Source: an uncultured Lachnospiraceae bacterium
GTDB lineage: Bacteria; Bacillota; Clostridia; Lachnospirales; Lachnospiraceae
Assembly: GCA_934343915.1 (NCBI GenBank)
Contig: CAKRIL010000032.1
Location: forward strand, 1-28,663
Direction: 5' to 3'
Length of the DNA stretch: 28,663 bases
Shown here: positions 7,396 through 16,090 of the stretch, piece by piece
How the letters are laid out: the number at the start of each line of letters is the position of its first letter
Numbering within the stretch: position 1 is the stretch's first letter
Position numbers and translations under genes: made by a program
Notes under the pieces: generated by a model
What the model saw: only the letters and a program-made list of their open reading frames with translations
Database searches by the model: none
Told to the model about the DNA's origin: nothing

Positions 7396-8583
7396 CTATC
7401 TTCTTCCACTTGCAATAACAGATACAAGATAAAATTCCGACACATCCTCATCGCTTGTCTCAACAATCTTAATCTCTACCGTATGCTCCTTGTTCTCACC
7501 GTGCTCAAGGAGTGTGTAGAGTTCAAGCTTATCTCCCCATGTCTCATCGAAGTTCGCATCAAGCTTCACCGCGTTCGACTCATCACCGTCAATTATCGCA
7601 GCCGCTATCGGTGCCGGCTTGTTAATCGTCTTTCTAAACTGTACCGCGATACAGCTTCCGCTTACCTTAAAGGTAATACCTGCACCCTTCTTAGAAGCAG
7701 TAAAGCCCTTCTTGAAGCAGTCGGTAATATCTCTCTGCTCTGATGTATCGGCGGTAAAGCCGTCAAGAACAGGAGTGGAATTGTCATTTCTGTATCTTAC
7801 TGAATCCTCGTAGGCATTGGCGGTAAGCGGTACCGGAAGTGCGTCCGGCTGTGCGCTTTTGCTTGTCATAGACGCTGAATTTAAAAATTTATCTGCCGTC
7901 CTGGCAGTTTCATACTCCGCCTTGACTGTATTTTTTATCTGCTCAAGGCGCTTTGTAATCACCATGCTGACAAGCTCATGTCCGCAGTCATTCGGATGAA
8001 GGTCATCAGGCGTGATTCTTCTGTTGTCGAACTTGCATCTTAAAAGTGCCTTGTAGAGCGTACTCTGCATGCTGACCGAAGGAAGATTGTAATGTCTTGC
8101 GATTCTTGAATGAACAAGCTCAGCGCTTGCCCCGTTGTTGTAGCATACGTTGTGAACAAGCATTAGTGCCGGGTGAGTTTCCGAAGAGAGTATCTTCCTT
8201 ACAAGTCCCTCATAGGTCTCCTCAAAATGCTCCGTGCTCTCATCATTTACCGAGAATTCCGCAATGACAAAATCAGGCTTCGCAGCAAGCAGGTCATCCT
8301 CCGCTCTTGCCACACCGAACTGTGAGGTGGTTCCTCCGATACCGGCATTTACATACTTAAATTCGGCCTCGGGAAAAGTATCCACCCACCACTTATACAC
8401 AAGATATGCGTAGCACTTCTGCGGTGTGGATGAGAGGCTTCCCTGTGTTATGGAGCCTCCGATGAAGCCGATTGTAAGCTTTTCTCTCGCCTCGGCTCTC
8501 CTCATCACGTCCTTGATGTTCCATATGTATCCCGGATTGGCAACCCCTTGCCCAAAATCAATATATTTTGCTAAATCATTCAT
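7396..8583 (-). CDS. SGNH acetyl esterase, CE17-like, with C-terminal CBM35-like domain
   Basis: A 395-residue cytoplasmic two-domain protein. The N-terminal SGNH hydrolase has Ser44 in GFIGGSITQGS, the conserved NAGIGGTTSQFG block near residue 80, FSVND near 110, and the catalytic DDLHPN with Asp193 and His196. Residues about 255-395 form a beta-rich module resembling CBM35. This layout matches CE17, described from the mannan locus of Roseburia intestinalis, where it removes 2-O-acetyl groups from mannooligosaccharides. Pairing with a CE2 gene just upstream supports that role. AAAGGAG stands 9 bases before the ATG. Family placement is from recalled architecture, not a search; a generic SGNH esterase is the alternative. 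Confidence 0.85.
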   Translation of the reverse strand: MNDLAKYIDFGQGVANPGYIWNIKDVMRRAEAREKLTIGFIGGSITQGSLSSTPQKCYAYLVYKWWVDTFPEAEFKYVNAGIGGTTSQFGVARAEDDLLAAKPDFVIAEFSVNDESTEHFEETYEGLVRKILSSETHPALMLVHNVCYNNGASAELVHSRIARHYNLPSVSMQSTLYKALLRCKFDNRRITPDDLHPNDCGHELVSMVITKRLEQIKNTVKAEYETARTADKFLNSASMTSKSAQPDALPVPLTANAYEDSVRYRNDNSTPVLDGFTADTSEQRDITDCFKKGFTASKKGAGITFKVSGSCIAVQFRKTINKPAPIAAAIIDGDESNAVKLDANFDETWGDKLELYTLLEHGENKEHTVEIKIVETSDEDVSEFYLVSVIASGRR

Positions 8584-8602
8584 GTTTCTGCACTCCTTTT
8601 AA

Positions 8603-8838
8603 TATTTTCCGCTAAATAGGCAATTGCGAAACACAATTTTGACGGTAAACAGTTGTGCAAATTTAACTAATTCGGAAGCAGGTACTATGAAGCCGCCGGT
8701 ACTTAGGCAGTGTATTTTACTGCGTTATGTACCGTTGCGTGATTCATGTAGCGAAAGCGTGCCTGTGGTGAATTGTTAAATTTGTACAACGTCCGCTTTC
8801 AAATATATAGTTTCGCAATTGCTTATTTTCCGTTAAAT
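8603..8838. repeat. Nested palindromic element (type B) flanked by 15-bp direct repeats
   Basis: This fills the only large gap in the mannan operon, 288 bases between the two esterase genes. Outer arms at 8614-8632 and 8810-8828 are complementary at 18 of 19 positions (core GGCAATTGCGAAAC). A second nested pair, 8652-8667 and 8775-8790, matches at 15 of 16. The centre has a hairpin 8698-8733 (GGTAC/GTACC, then GCAGT/ACTGC). Near-identical direct repeats, TATTTTCCGCTAAAT (8603-8617) and TATTTTCCGTTAAAT (8824-8838), flank it like a target duplication. No protein is encoded. It resembles a MITE-like insertion or a structured RNA in the transcript. Confidence 0.75.
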
Positions 8839-8871
8839 GTTACCTCTCTTTTTCTGTATATAACAGCCGAA

Positions 8872-9936
8872 TTATATAATCTTACGAATGTAGCCCGAAA
8901 GCTCCTCAGCCATCTCCTCCGCCTCAGGTATCCTGATATGTCCCGGCGTTCCGGCACCGTTGCGCTTGTACAGGAAATGATGAACCCTGCCGGATGCGAT
9001 TTTTCTGCACACATCATCAATCGCCCTGTCCCATGCCTCATCGTGCATAAGAATGGTAGTTGCAAGAATTATCTGTGCCGATGGGTACAGATCCATAAGC
9101 CTTCTTACGAAGCTCTCATAATGTGCTCTCCACTTCTGTGCCTTGGCTCCATCGTAATCCACAGGCATATAGTTGTCAGGGTGTGCGTCATTCTGCCCTA
9201 TCGCTACAATCACGACATCCGGCGTATACTTTGAAAAATCCCACTGCTTTACCTCTCCGAGGTCAGGAAGATACTCTATCTTGTCGTAGCAGGAATCCAC
9301 GCCGAGATAACCCGGTGCTCCGAAGTAGCCCGTTCCGTCAAGAAGGGCTATTCCTCCCTGTGAAATGTTGTGAAGCTTTGCATTAAGCTTTCTCGCGGTT
9401 ATCCATGCATAGGAATACCAGCTGTTCGAATACTCGCCGTTATGAACCGGGTCCTGCTTTCCAACATACTCGACCGCCTCTGATACCTCACCGCACGATA
9501 CGCTGTCCCCATATACCTCAAGCTTTAACCTCTTATCTTTTTCCGATTCGCACGCTGAAATCGCAGCCCCATCCTCGAGCTCGAAGCCGTGAAGAATCAC
9601 ATAGTCTGCTGAATCCTGTCTCTTAAAAAACATCAGCTCATGCCATGTCTTCTTATCGGCGGTTTCTTTTTTATCAGCATTTTCATCGGTATAAATCACA
9701 TACTCATGCTCCGCGTCATCCTCATAAAGCAGAACCGCCGTCTGCACGCCGTCAATGATGCAGCCCATTCTGTTGCTCCAGCACGACCGCCTATTGGTAA
9801 GACGTACCTTGACATAGCTTCCGGTAAAACGGAATACAACATAGCTTGACGGATACACCATGACAGGTGCATCCGGATTATCAAAATCAATTCGACCGCA
9901 GTAACCAAGCCGCGGGTCGGATGGCTTAATAAACAT
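8872..9936 (-). CDS. CE2-family acetyl esterase
   Basis: A 354-residue protein with the two-part layout of carbohydrate esterase family 2: an N-terminal jelly-roll (about 1-125) and a C-terminal SGNH hydrolase. The nucleophile is Ser145 in VYGDSVSCG; the oxyanion blocks are ISQGGIALLDG (near 191-201) and IGQND (246-250); His333 lies in GHIRIPEAEEMA. No signal peptide, so it acts on imported oligosaccharides. CE2 enzymes remove acetyl groups from 3-O, 4-O or 6-O positions of mannosyl or xylosyl residues, complementing the 2-O specificity expected of the CE17-like neighbour. GAGGAGGG lies 8 bases before the ATG, 22 bases after the GH130 stop, showing operon membership. Confidence 0.88.
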   Translation of the reverse strand: MFIKPSDPRLGYCGRIDFDNPDAPVMVYPSSYVVFRFTGSYVKVRLTNRRSCWSNRMGCIIDGVQTAVLLYEDDAEHEYVIYTDENADKKETADKKTWHELMFFKRQDSADYVILHGFELEDGAAISACESEKDKRLKLEVYGDSVSCGEVSEAVEYVGKQDPVHNGEYSNSWYSYAWITARKLNAKLHNISQGGIALLDGTGYFGAPGYLGVDSCYDKIEYLPDLGEVKQWDFSKYTPDVVIVAIGQNDAHPDNYMPVDYDGAKAQKWRAHYESFVRRLMDLYPSAQIILATTILMHDEAWDRAIDDVCRKIASGRVHHFLYKRNGAGTPGHIRIPEAEEMAEELSGYIRKII

Positions 9937-9958
9937 AGCCTATGCCCTCCTCATGTTT

Positions 9959-11131
9959 CTATGCTTTCTTTAACAGCTCCATATTTTTTTCGATAAGTCC
10001 GCATCTCAGCTTTACACAGTCAGGAGAGCGAAGCGGATCCTGTGGTGTGTTGAACACATAGTCCACAAGCTTATCCATGGTCGTTGCCGCAACATGAAGT
10101 CTTGTGTCCGATGAAGCATAGTAGATGAACACTTCATTTTTCTCATTAGCGATAGCACCGTTGGTAAATACAACATTGCTTACATCACCGACTCTCTCCC
10201 CCTCCCTAGGTGCAATCAGGAATCCTGAAGGCTCCGCAATCACCTTGGCAGGGTCCTTTAAATCCGTCGCAAAGGCATAGATGACATATCTGAGTCCTGC
10301 TGCCGTGTTTCTGACACCATGCGCAATGTGAATCCAGCCGCGGTCAGTCTTAATCGGTGTGGCACCCGCACCATTCTTGACCTCAGTGATTGTATGGTAC
10401 TTTCTTATGCTCGTCATTCTCTCCTCATCAATAACAGCATGCGTTATATCATCGCAGAGCCCGAAGCCGATTCCGCCGCCGCTTCCTGTCTCGATGAAAT
10501 CATCCATCGGTCTTGTGTAGAATGCATACTTTCCGTCGACGAACTCAGGGTGAAGTACGACATTTCTCTGCTGCGGGGAATGAAGTGTAGTGAGATTGTC
10601 AAGTCTCTCCCATGTCTTTAAATCCTTGGTTCTTACTATTCCTGCCGCTGCAACAGCCGCAGAGAGGTCATTGGAGCTTGTGTCCTTGCTCTCAGAGCAG
10701 AACACGCCGTAGATATATCCGTCCTCATGCTGTGTAAGTCTCATATCATATACATTAGTTTCCTCAGGGCATGTGTCCGGAAGCACAACCGGATAATCCC
10801 AGAATCTGAAGCCATCCACTCCGTTGTCGCTCTCAGCCACGGCAAAGAATGATTTTCTGTCATTTCCCTCAACACGCGCAATGAGGTAATACTTACCATT
10901 TAACATGATTGCGCCCGAGTTCATAACCGCGTTGATGCCAAGACGTTCCATGAAGTAGGGATTGGTCTCAGCATTAATATCATAACGCCACTCAATCGGC
11001 GCGTGCTCCCTTGTAAGCACCGGATACTCGTATCTGTCATATATTCCGTTGTAAAAATCAGTCTTGTTGTTCTTTCTGGCAATCAGCGCCTCCTGCTTTG
11101 CCTTTTCCACAAAATATCTCTCATGAATCAT
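9959..11131 (-). CDS. GH130 4-O-beta-D-mannosyl-D-glucose phosphorylase
   Basis: A full-length 390-residue GH130 protein. The general-acid aspartate is Asp129 in NVYDMRLT, and the surrounding blocks (MNSGAIMLNGKYYLIARVEG at 70-89, HPEFVDGKYAFYTRP, GAGATPIKTDRGW) are those of the subfamily that phosphorolyses mannosyl-1,4-glucose into mannose 1-phosphate and glucose. The adjacent epimerase gene would supply this substrate by converting mannobiose to Man-Glc, the pairing known from Bacteroides, Ruminococcus albus and Roseburia. A mannooligosaccharide phosphorylase specificity is possible but the long N-terminal helix region favours the disaccharide enzyme. Cytoplasmic. AAGGAG is 10 bases before the ATG. 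Confidence 0.92.
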   Translation of the reverse strand: MIHERYFVEKAKQEALIARKNNKTDFYNGIYDRYEYPVLTREHAPIEWRYDINAETNPYFMERLGINAVMNSGAIMLNGKYYLIARVEGNDRKSFFAVAESDNGVDGFRFWDYPVVLPDTCPEETNVYDMRLTQHEDGYIYGVFCSESKDTSSNDLSAAVAAAGIVRTKDLKTWERLDNLTTLHSPQQRNVVLHPEFVDGKYAFYTRPMDDFIETGSGGGIGFGLCDDITHAVIDEERMTSIRKYHTITEVKNGAGATPIKTDRGWIHIAHGVRNTAAGLRYVIYAFATDLKDPAKVIAEPSGFLIAPREGERVGDVSNVVFTNGAIANEKNEVFIYYASSDTRLHVAATTMDKLVDYVFNTPQDPLRSPDCVKLRCGLIEKNMELLKKA

Positions 11132-11176
11132 ATAGAATATTCTCCTTTTATATTTTAATTCCTATGTGTATGATGT

Positions 11177-11261
11177 GTTATATTTATATGCCATGCCGAC
11201 TTTTGGCAGATGCTTAGATATTCTTAGCTTCGAACAACGGAGGCACGGTAATAAATATAAC
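11177..11261. repeat. Short palindromic element (type A, copy 1)
   Basis: An 85-bp element in the 179-base gap between the epimerase and GH130 genes. The arms GTTATATTTAT...GCC (11177-11197) and GGC...ATAAATATAAC (11242-11261) pair over about 20 bases with few mismatches. Inside are two conserved blocks, CGACTTTTGG and GAACAACGGAG, and a central weak hairpin GCTTAGA/TCTTAGC. The same blocks in the same order occur in a longer copy at 17140-17345, so this is a dispersed family and not a chance palindrome. Confidence 0.75.
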
Positions 11262-11310
11262 GCTTATACGGTACAAATCATTCGTATGTTTTTTGTCCGT
11301 CGCATCCTCA

Positions 11311-12576
11311 TCAATCTCCGATTCTCTTCATAACCTCCATGCACATGCGCCCGTTATGGTACGGACACTTCCATGGCTCCACGATAGGTCTGCCCTCCTG
11401 CGGTGTTCCATCCTCATTCGTTGCCCAGAACCACTCCGAGCCCGGTCGTCTGTCAATCTGATATGACTGTATGTATTCCCACTCGGAAAGTGCCGCATCT
11501 CTGTACTCATCAGCCTCAGGATTCTTCTCGTAGGCGTTGAGGAAGCCTATCACTGTCTCTGCCTGAACCCACCACACTCTTGTTGTGTTCACCACGCCGC
11601 GCTCACACTCATTTGCAAGTGAATTGCCGTTAAATGCCTCCTCATACACATGCTTTGCGAGAGCCTTTGTAATCGGCGTAAGCTTGTCATACAGCTTCTT
11701 ATATACACCATCCGTAATTCCCTGACGCTTCTCCTGCATTCCGATTATCTCGATGCCTCTGTCAATCAGCCATGATGTCTCGATATCGTGACCGTAGGAA
11801 TGAAGGTCGATAAGTGTATTGTAATCCATGTCAAAAAATACCTCCTGACGCTTCTTCTCAGGATTGTACATTTTGTCCGCAAAAAGATTCAGTATGTCAT
11901 ACAGCTTGCCCTTCACCTCCTCGTCGGCTGTCACGCGGTAGAGCTCCGTGTATGCCTCAAATACATGAAGCAGCGTATTCATCGTTCTTCCCGCCATGAC
12001 ACCGTTCTCAGAGAGCTTCTCATTGCTCGCAGGCTTAAAATCCTGTGTGAACGCTTCAAGATAGCCTTCCTCGTCGCGGCATTTTGTCTCAATCACATTA
12101 TATAAATCATAGGCAAGCTTTAATGCCTCCTCATCCCCCGCCGCCTCATAGTAGGATGAGAGTGCATATATCGCAAACGCCTGATTGTAGGTGTGCTTTG
12201 TAGTGTCGAGCGGCTTTCCGTCATGTGTGACAGACCAGAATATCCCGCCGTACTCTCTGTCGATACATTTGTCTCTCATAAATGTGTAAGCGTGCTCAGC
12301 CTCCTTTAACAGGCTCTTATCCTTCAAAAGAGTGTAAGCATTTGCAAAAAACCATGTTATTCTGCTGTTGAGAATGCAGCCCTTCTCAGCCTTTCTGTCA
12401 AGCCGCAGGTCATATGAAAGCCAGCCGTAATAGCCTCCGTCCTCATCATCAAGCAGACTCTTCCAAAACGGAATAATTCTCATGGTAAGCTCCATTGTAA
12501 TCTCGTCCTTCATGGTTCTTAACGCATCATCCGCCTTAATGGTATCCACACCCGGTGTCACAATTTTACTGTTCAT
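11311..12576 (-). CDS. AGE-family cellobiose/mannobiose 2-epimerase
   Basis: A 421-residue (alpha/alpha)6-barrel epimerase, the usual length for cellobiose 2-epimerase. The two catalytic histidines are visible as His263 in SYGHDIETSWL and His407 in PWKCPYHNGRMC; NSRITWFFANAY (70-81) is another family block. It interconverts glucose and mannose at the reducing end of beta-1,4 disaccharides. Beside a GH130 phosphorylase its natural job is mannobiose to Man-Glc. An N-acylglucosamine 2-epimerase activity is less likely because the C-terminal PWKCPYHNGR motif and neighbours fit the sugar enzyme. RBS AAGGGAG lies 5 bases from the ATG; the LacI stop is 27 bases upstream. Confidence 0.93.
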   Translation of the reverse strand: MNSKIVTPGVDTIKADDALRTMKDEITMELTMRIIPFWKSLLDDEDGGYYGWLSYDLRLDRKAEKGCILNSRITWFFANAYTLLKDKSLLKEAEHAYTFMRDKCIDREYGGIFWSVTHDGKPLDTTKHTYNQAFAIYALSSYYEAAGDEEALKLAYDLYNVIETKCRDEEGYLEAFTQDFKPASNEKLSENGVMAGRTMNTLLHVFEAYTELYRVTADEEVKGKLYDILNLFADKMYNPEKKRQEVFFDMDYNTLIDLHSYGHDIETSWLIDRGIEIIGMQEKRQGITDGVYKKLYDKLTPITKALAKHVYEEAFNGNSLANECERGVVNTTRVWWVQAETVIGFLNAYEKNPEADEYRDAALSEWEYIQSYQIDRRPGSEWFWATNEDGTPQEGRPIVEPWKCPYHNGRMCMEVMKRIGD

Positions 12577-12603
12577 AATATCTCCCTTCTGAATTATATA
12601 ATT

Positions 12604-13644
12604 TTAATTCTTAATTACGTGACTTCTGATATCTTTCACACTGCCTTTAATCACAAGCTGTCCCTCCACGATGTACACCCTGTGCCGGTAATCCTCGCCT
12701 GAAATCTTTTTGATAAGCGTGTGAACCGCACGCCTTGCCATCTCCTTAGTGTCAACCTCGTATGTGGTTATCTCCACATCGCACATGCCGGGGTAGATAT
12801 AATTGTCGTAGCCCACTACGGATATATCCTGCGGAATCTTAAGCCCCTCCGCCTCAAGCTTCTTTATAAGAAAGCTCGCGGCAAGGTCGCAGTTGCACAC
12901 AAAGGCTGTCGGCAGTTCTTTTGGAAGCTTTATATAATTCTCTGCATCAATGCTTCCCTGCTCCTTCTCCCTGTCATCGATTATCCACTCGGGTCTGACC
13001 TCACAGCCATGCTCCATCATGGCTCTCAAATATCCCATATATCTGTCGGTTATCGAACCGGTCGCAAGCACCGTTCCAAGATAGCCAATCTTTTTATGAC
13101 CCATCTCAAAAAGATAGTTCGTCAGCCTGTACGCTCCGTAGTAGCTGTCGGATATAACGGCATCCGCTTCCTTTTTGTTGTCGCAGAAATCAAGATATAT
13201 CATAGGGAGGCTGCAGTTCTCATTGAGAAATTCAAGATACCCCCAGCTGAGCCGCCCCATAACAATTATCCCGTCCACGCGGTTGTCCGTCACAAGCTTC
13301 GGCATTATATGATTTTTCTCTGTCTCCACATCGACGGGCTCCATGACGACGAAGCATTCCCTCGCAATCGCCCTTCCCGTTATCTGCTTATACATTTCCA
13401 AATAGAACGAGTCATACTTATCGATATATCTTTCTCCGACGAGCACTCCAAGCGTATAGCTTCGCAGCTTCGCCTGTCTCGGCTCCTTAGACGGCGGCAC
13501 ATAGCCCATGCTGTCAGCAAGCTCCACAATCTGCTTTCGCAGCGTGTCACTCACGCCCTTCTGTCCCGAAAGAGCCTTCGATACAGTGACCGTGCTCACT
13601 CCGAGCTGTGCACCGATGTCTGCGAGCCGTACTGATTTTTTCAC
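12604..13644 (-). CDS. LacI-family transcriptional regulator of the mannan cluster
   Basis: A 346-residue LacI/GalR regulator. The N-terminal HTH is RLADIGAQLGVSTVTVSKAL (6-25), followed by the hinge near YVPPS; the rest is a periplasmic-binding-type sugar sensor with the expected VDGIIVMG and DISVVGYDN blocks. It starts with GTG at 13644, because AAGGAGGT lies 8 bases upstream and there is no nearby ATG. Encoded inside the glycoside-degrading operon, it probably controls this operon in response to a mannose- or galactose-containing oligosaccharide. A good palindrome lies 39 bases upstream (13683-13704) and may be its own operator. Ligand unknown. Confidence 0.94.
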   Translation of the reverse strand: MKKSVRLADIGAQLGVSTVTVSKALSGQKGVSDTLRKQIVELADSMGYVPPSKEPRQAKLRSYTLGVLVGERYIDKYDSFYLEMYKQITGRAIARECFVVMEPVDVETEKNHIMPKLVTDNRVDGIIVMGRLSWGYLEFLNENCSLPMIYLDFCDNKKEADAVISDSYYGAYRLTNYLFEMGHKKIGYLGTVLATGSITDRYMGYLRAMMEHGCEVRPEWIIDDREKEQGSIDAENYIKLPKELPTAFVCNCDLAASFLIKKLEAEGLKIPQDISVVGYDNYIYPGMCDVEITTYEVDTKEMARRAVHTLIKKISGEDYRHRVYIVEGQLVIKGSVKDIRSHVIKN

Positions 13645-13682
13645 GTCGCGCCACCTCCTTCTGCTAATTAAAAATATGGTAC

Positions 13683-13704
13683 GTCAAAACATGCATTTTT
13701 TGAC
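13683..13704. promoter_or_regulatory. 22-bp palindrome upstream of lacI-type gene, candidate operator
   Basis: The two halves GTCAAAACATG and CATTTTTTGAC are complementary at 10 of 11 positions, with ATGCAT in the centre. It lies in the 75-base gap between the GH36 stop and the regulator's GTG, 39 bases upstream of the start. Size and symmetry fit a LacI-family site, but LacI operators usually have a central CG, and no second copy was seen at the GH36 promoter. Confidence 0.4.
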
Positions 13705-13719
13705 TAATCTCTTTTGCAA

Positions 13720-16005
13720 TCATCTTGCAGTAAGATATACCAATGTGCTCTTGAAATCTCCCCACATGTTAGGAATTTTAAGTCCGGCGCTCATAAGCGT
13801 GTCACCGTGAAGTCTGACGTCTTGGTTCTCACCGTTATCTATTGTATCTTCATAGAGCACCTTATATACCTTATCCGGCGCAAGTCCCGCAAGCTTAATC
13901 ATTCTACTCTTATAATTCGGTCGGTTCAAAACCTGAACATAGGTTAAAAGTGCCTCCGATTTATCCTTTGCCACAATCATATAGCAATCGTAAAGCTTGT
14001 TCTCCTGATAGGACGCAAGCCTGTAATAATCTCCGTTCCGCACAAGGTCATTGTACTTGTGGCAGGTCGCTATCTGTCCCGGTATCGCGTCCCTGTCCTC
14101 CTGCGGTATCTTTGTGATGTCAAGCTCATACCCGAAGGTTCCGCACAGTGCCACATCCCCTCTTGTCTTGAACGGTGTCACTCTGCCTACCGTATGGTTA
14201 GGACAGTCGGACACATGCGCTCCCATTGCCGAAAGAGGATATATAAGCGCCGTACCCTCCTGTATAGCCAGTCTCTCGATTGCATCCGTGTCATCAGAGC
14301 ACCATATCTGAGGGCTGTAATAAAGCATTCCTGCATCAAAGCGTGCTCCGCCGCCCGAACAATTCTCAAGCAGAAGATTAGGAAATTCCTTCATAAGTCT
14401 CTCCTGAAGCTCATACACGGCAAGCATATATCTGTGTTCAAGCTCACCCTGTCTGTCAGCAGGAAGGTAATTGCTGTGAAGGTCGGTGTGCTCACGGTTC
14501 ATGTCCCACTTCACATACTCAATATTCGCACTGCGGAGTATTCCCGCAACAGCCTCATAGCAGTAATCCACAACCTCAGGTCTTGACAAATCAAGCACAT
14601 ACTGGTTTCTTGAACGGCATGCCTCACGTCCCGGTATCGCAATAGCCCAGTCCGGATGCTCCGCATACAGCTTCGATTCCGGTGAAATCATCTCCGGCTC
14701 GAACCATATTCCGAACTTAAGACCGATTTTATTTACCTCATCGACAAGGTATTTTAATCCACCCTTAAGCTTATCCTCATTGACATACCAGTCTCCGAGA
14801 CTTGTGCTGTCGTCATTTCTGTGACCGAACCATCCGTCATCCATGACAAGCATCTCTATTCCGCTCTTTTTCGCTTCGCGTGCTATGGCAATAAGCTTAT
14901 CCGTATCAAAATTAAAATATGTAGCCTCCCAGTTGTTTATGAGGATAGGACGCTTCTTATCCTTGTAAGAGCTTCTGATAAGATGCTCTCTGTACAGGTC
15001 GTGAAGATTTCTTGTCATCGTTCCGAGTCCCGATGCCGAATATGTCATCACAACCTCAGGTGTCTGGAACTCCTCACCCGGCTCAAGCTTCCACTCAAAA
15101 TTATCAGGGTGAATTCCCATGAGAACCCTTATGCTGTCGAACTGATTCTTCTCAGCCTGAGCAATAAAATTTCCCGAATATACAAATGAAAATCCATACA
15201 CATGTCCTCTGTCCTGTGACAGCCCGTTATCTACAAGCGCAATGAACGGATGCTCCTGATGCGAGGACTTACCCTTGACTGAACCGACGCTCTGCTTTCC
15301 ATAGCCTATTGTCCTAAGCTCCAGCCTTCTCTCGCGCGCCCATGAACCATGAAGAGAGAGAAGCTCATATCCCTCATCCGGCAGGTCAAGTGCCGCTGAC
15401 ATAACCTTTGTCACAAAAATATTCTTATCCGAATTATTCTTAAGACGGACACTTCTTGTTATCACATCCTGCTCAGGGAACACACTGTAAATAAGTGTCG
15501 CCGCAAGCCCGATACATGCGTCAGCCATGTCAATTTCCAGTGTGTATACCCCTGTATCATCACTGCTGCCCTGTACACTGCCTTCCCGTATACTGTTTCC
15601 CTGCCCGCATTCGCCATACTTTCCATATCCGGCAAATGTAGCGGGAAGTCCCTTAAGCTCGGGCTTTCCAGCATATATTCTGTGTCCGGTATACATAAGG
15701 CTCACCGCACGGCTGTTGTCATCACAGCGAACCGCTATGGCTCCCTCACGATAATCCCCCACATTATTTCCCGGATACTCAGTCGGGAATGCATCGAAGA
15801 AAGATCCCCTCTCTCTGTTATTCTTCGACGGCACGAACGGATTCTCGTCCGTTCTCAAAAGATACCTCACATCCGTGTCGCTTATCTTATCCCCATAGTA
15901 TGCGTGACCGACGAAGCCCTCCTCATCGACCACCGAAATCACATAGCTGCTTGCTTTCGTGTCAAGCTTAAATGAGCGTGACTGCTCATCAAAAAAAATA
16001 CCCAT
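13720..16005 (-). CDS. GH36 alpha-galactosidase
   Basis: A 761-residue family 36 alpha-galactosidase of the long bacterial (AgaA/Mel) type, without a signal peptide. The catalytic nucleophile is Asp501 in YVKWDMNR and the acid/base is Asp571 in IWCSDDTDAIERL; other signatures are MLVMDDGWFG (385-394), FGIWFEPEM (431-439) and NCSGGGARFD (548-557). It would remove alpha-1,6-galactosyl side groups from galactoglucomannan oligosaccharides, or act on raffinose-type sugars. It is the first gene of the mannan cluster, with its own promoter (16042-16070) and the site GGAGGAGG just before the ATG. Confidence 0.95.
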   Translation of the reverse strand: MGIFFDEQSRSFKLDTKASSYVISVVDEEGFVGHAYYGDKISDTDVRYLLRTDENPFVPSKNNRERGSFFDAFPTEYPGNNVGDYREGAIAVRCDDNSRAVSLMYTGHRIYAGKPELKGLPATFAGYGKYGECGQGNSIREGSVQGSSDDTGVYTLEIDMADACIGLAATLIYSVFPEQDVITRSVRLKNNSDKNIFVTKVMSAALDLPDEGYELLSLHGSWARERRLELRTIGYGKQSVGSVKGKSSHQEHPFIALVDNGLSQDRGHVYGFSFVYSGNFIAQAEKNQFDSIRVLMGIHPDNFEWKLEPGEEFQTPEVVMTYSASGLGTMTRNLHDLYREHLIRSSYKDKKRPILINNWEATYFNFDTDKLIAIAREAKKSGIEMLVMDDGWFGHRNDDSTSLGDWYVNEDKLKGGLKYLVDEVNKIGLKFGIWFEPEMISPESKLYAEHPDWAIAIPGREACRSRNQYVLDLSRPEVVDYCYEAVAGILRSANIEYVKWDMNREHTDLHSNYLPADRQGELEHRYMLAVYELQERLMKEFPNLLLENCSGGGARFDAGMLYYSPQIWCSDDTDAIERLAIQEGTALIYPLSAMGAHVSDCPNHTVGRVTPFKTRGDVALCGTFGYELDITKIPQEDRDAIPGQIATCHKYNDLVRNGDYYRLASYQENKLYDCYMIVAKDKSEALLTYVQVLNRPNYKSRMIKLAGLAPDKVYKVLYEDTIDNGENQDVRLHGDTLMSAGLKIPNMWGDFKSTLVYLTAR

Positions 16006-16041
16006 AACAACCTCCTCCGAATCACAATCGTTGCTATGGGT

Positions 16042-16070
16042 ATTATATTATATTTAAGTAAATGAGTAAA
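16042..16070 (-). promoter_or_regulatory. Promoter of the mannan/galactoside operon
   Basis: On the minus strand TTTACT (16065-16070) and a perfect TATAAT (16042-16047) are separated by 17 bases, about 37 bases upstream of the GH36 ATG. The leader contains a small imperfect palindrome, GCAACGATTGT, between the -10 and the RBS that could bind the LacI-type regulator. That operator idea is weak. Confidence 0.6.
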
Positions 16071-16090
16071 TTAAATTTAGCTAATTTAGC

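Noticed and set aside
6262..7743. Long plus-strand open frames over the GH1 and esterase genes (168 and 291 codons)
   Set aside because: They lie opposite clearly recognisable enzymes, have no RBS or family motifs, and arise from the composition of the real genes.
12721..13635. A 304-codon plus-strand frame opposite the LacI-type regulator
   Set aside because: It is the mirror of a well-defined regulator and shows low-complexity His/Leu/Arg-rich sequence without motifs.
16020..16045. CcpA cre site in the GH36 leader
   Set aside because: AGCAACGATTG lacks the base spacing of the cre consensus, so catabolite control cannot be claimed from it.
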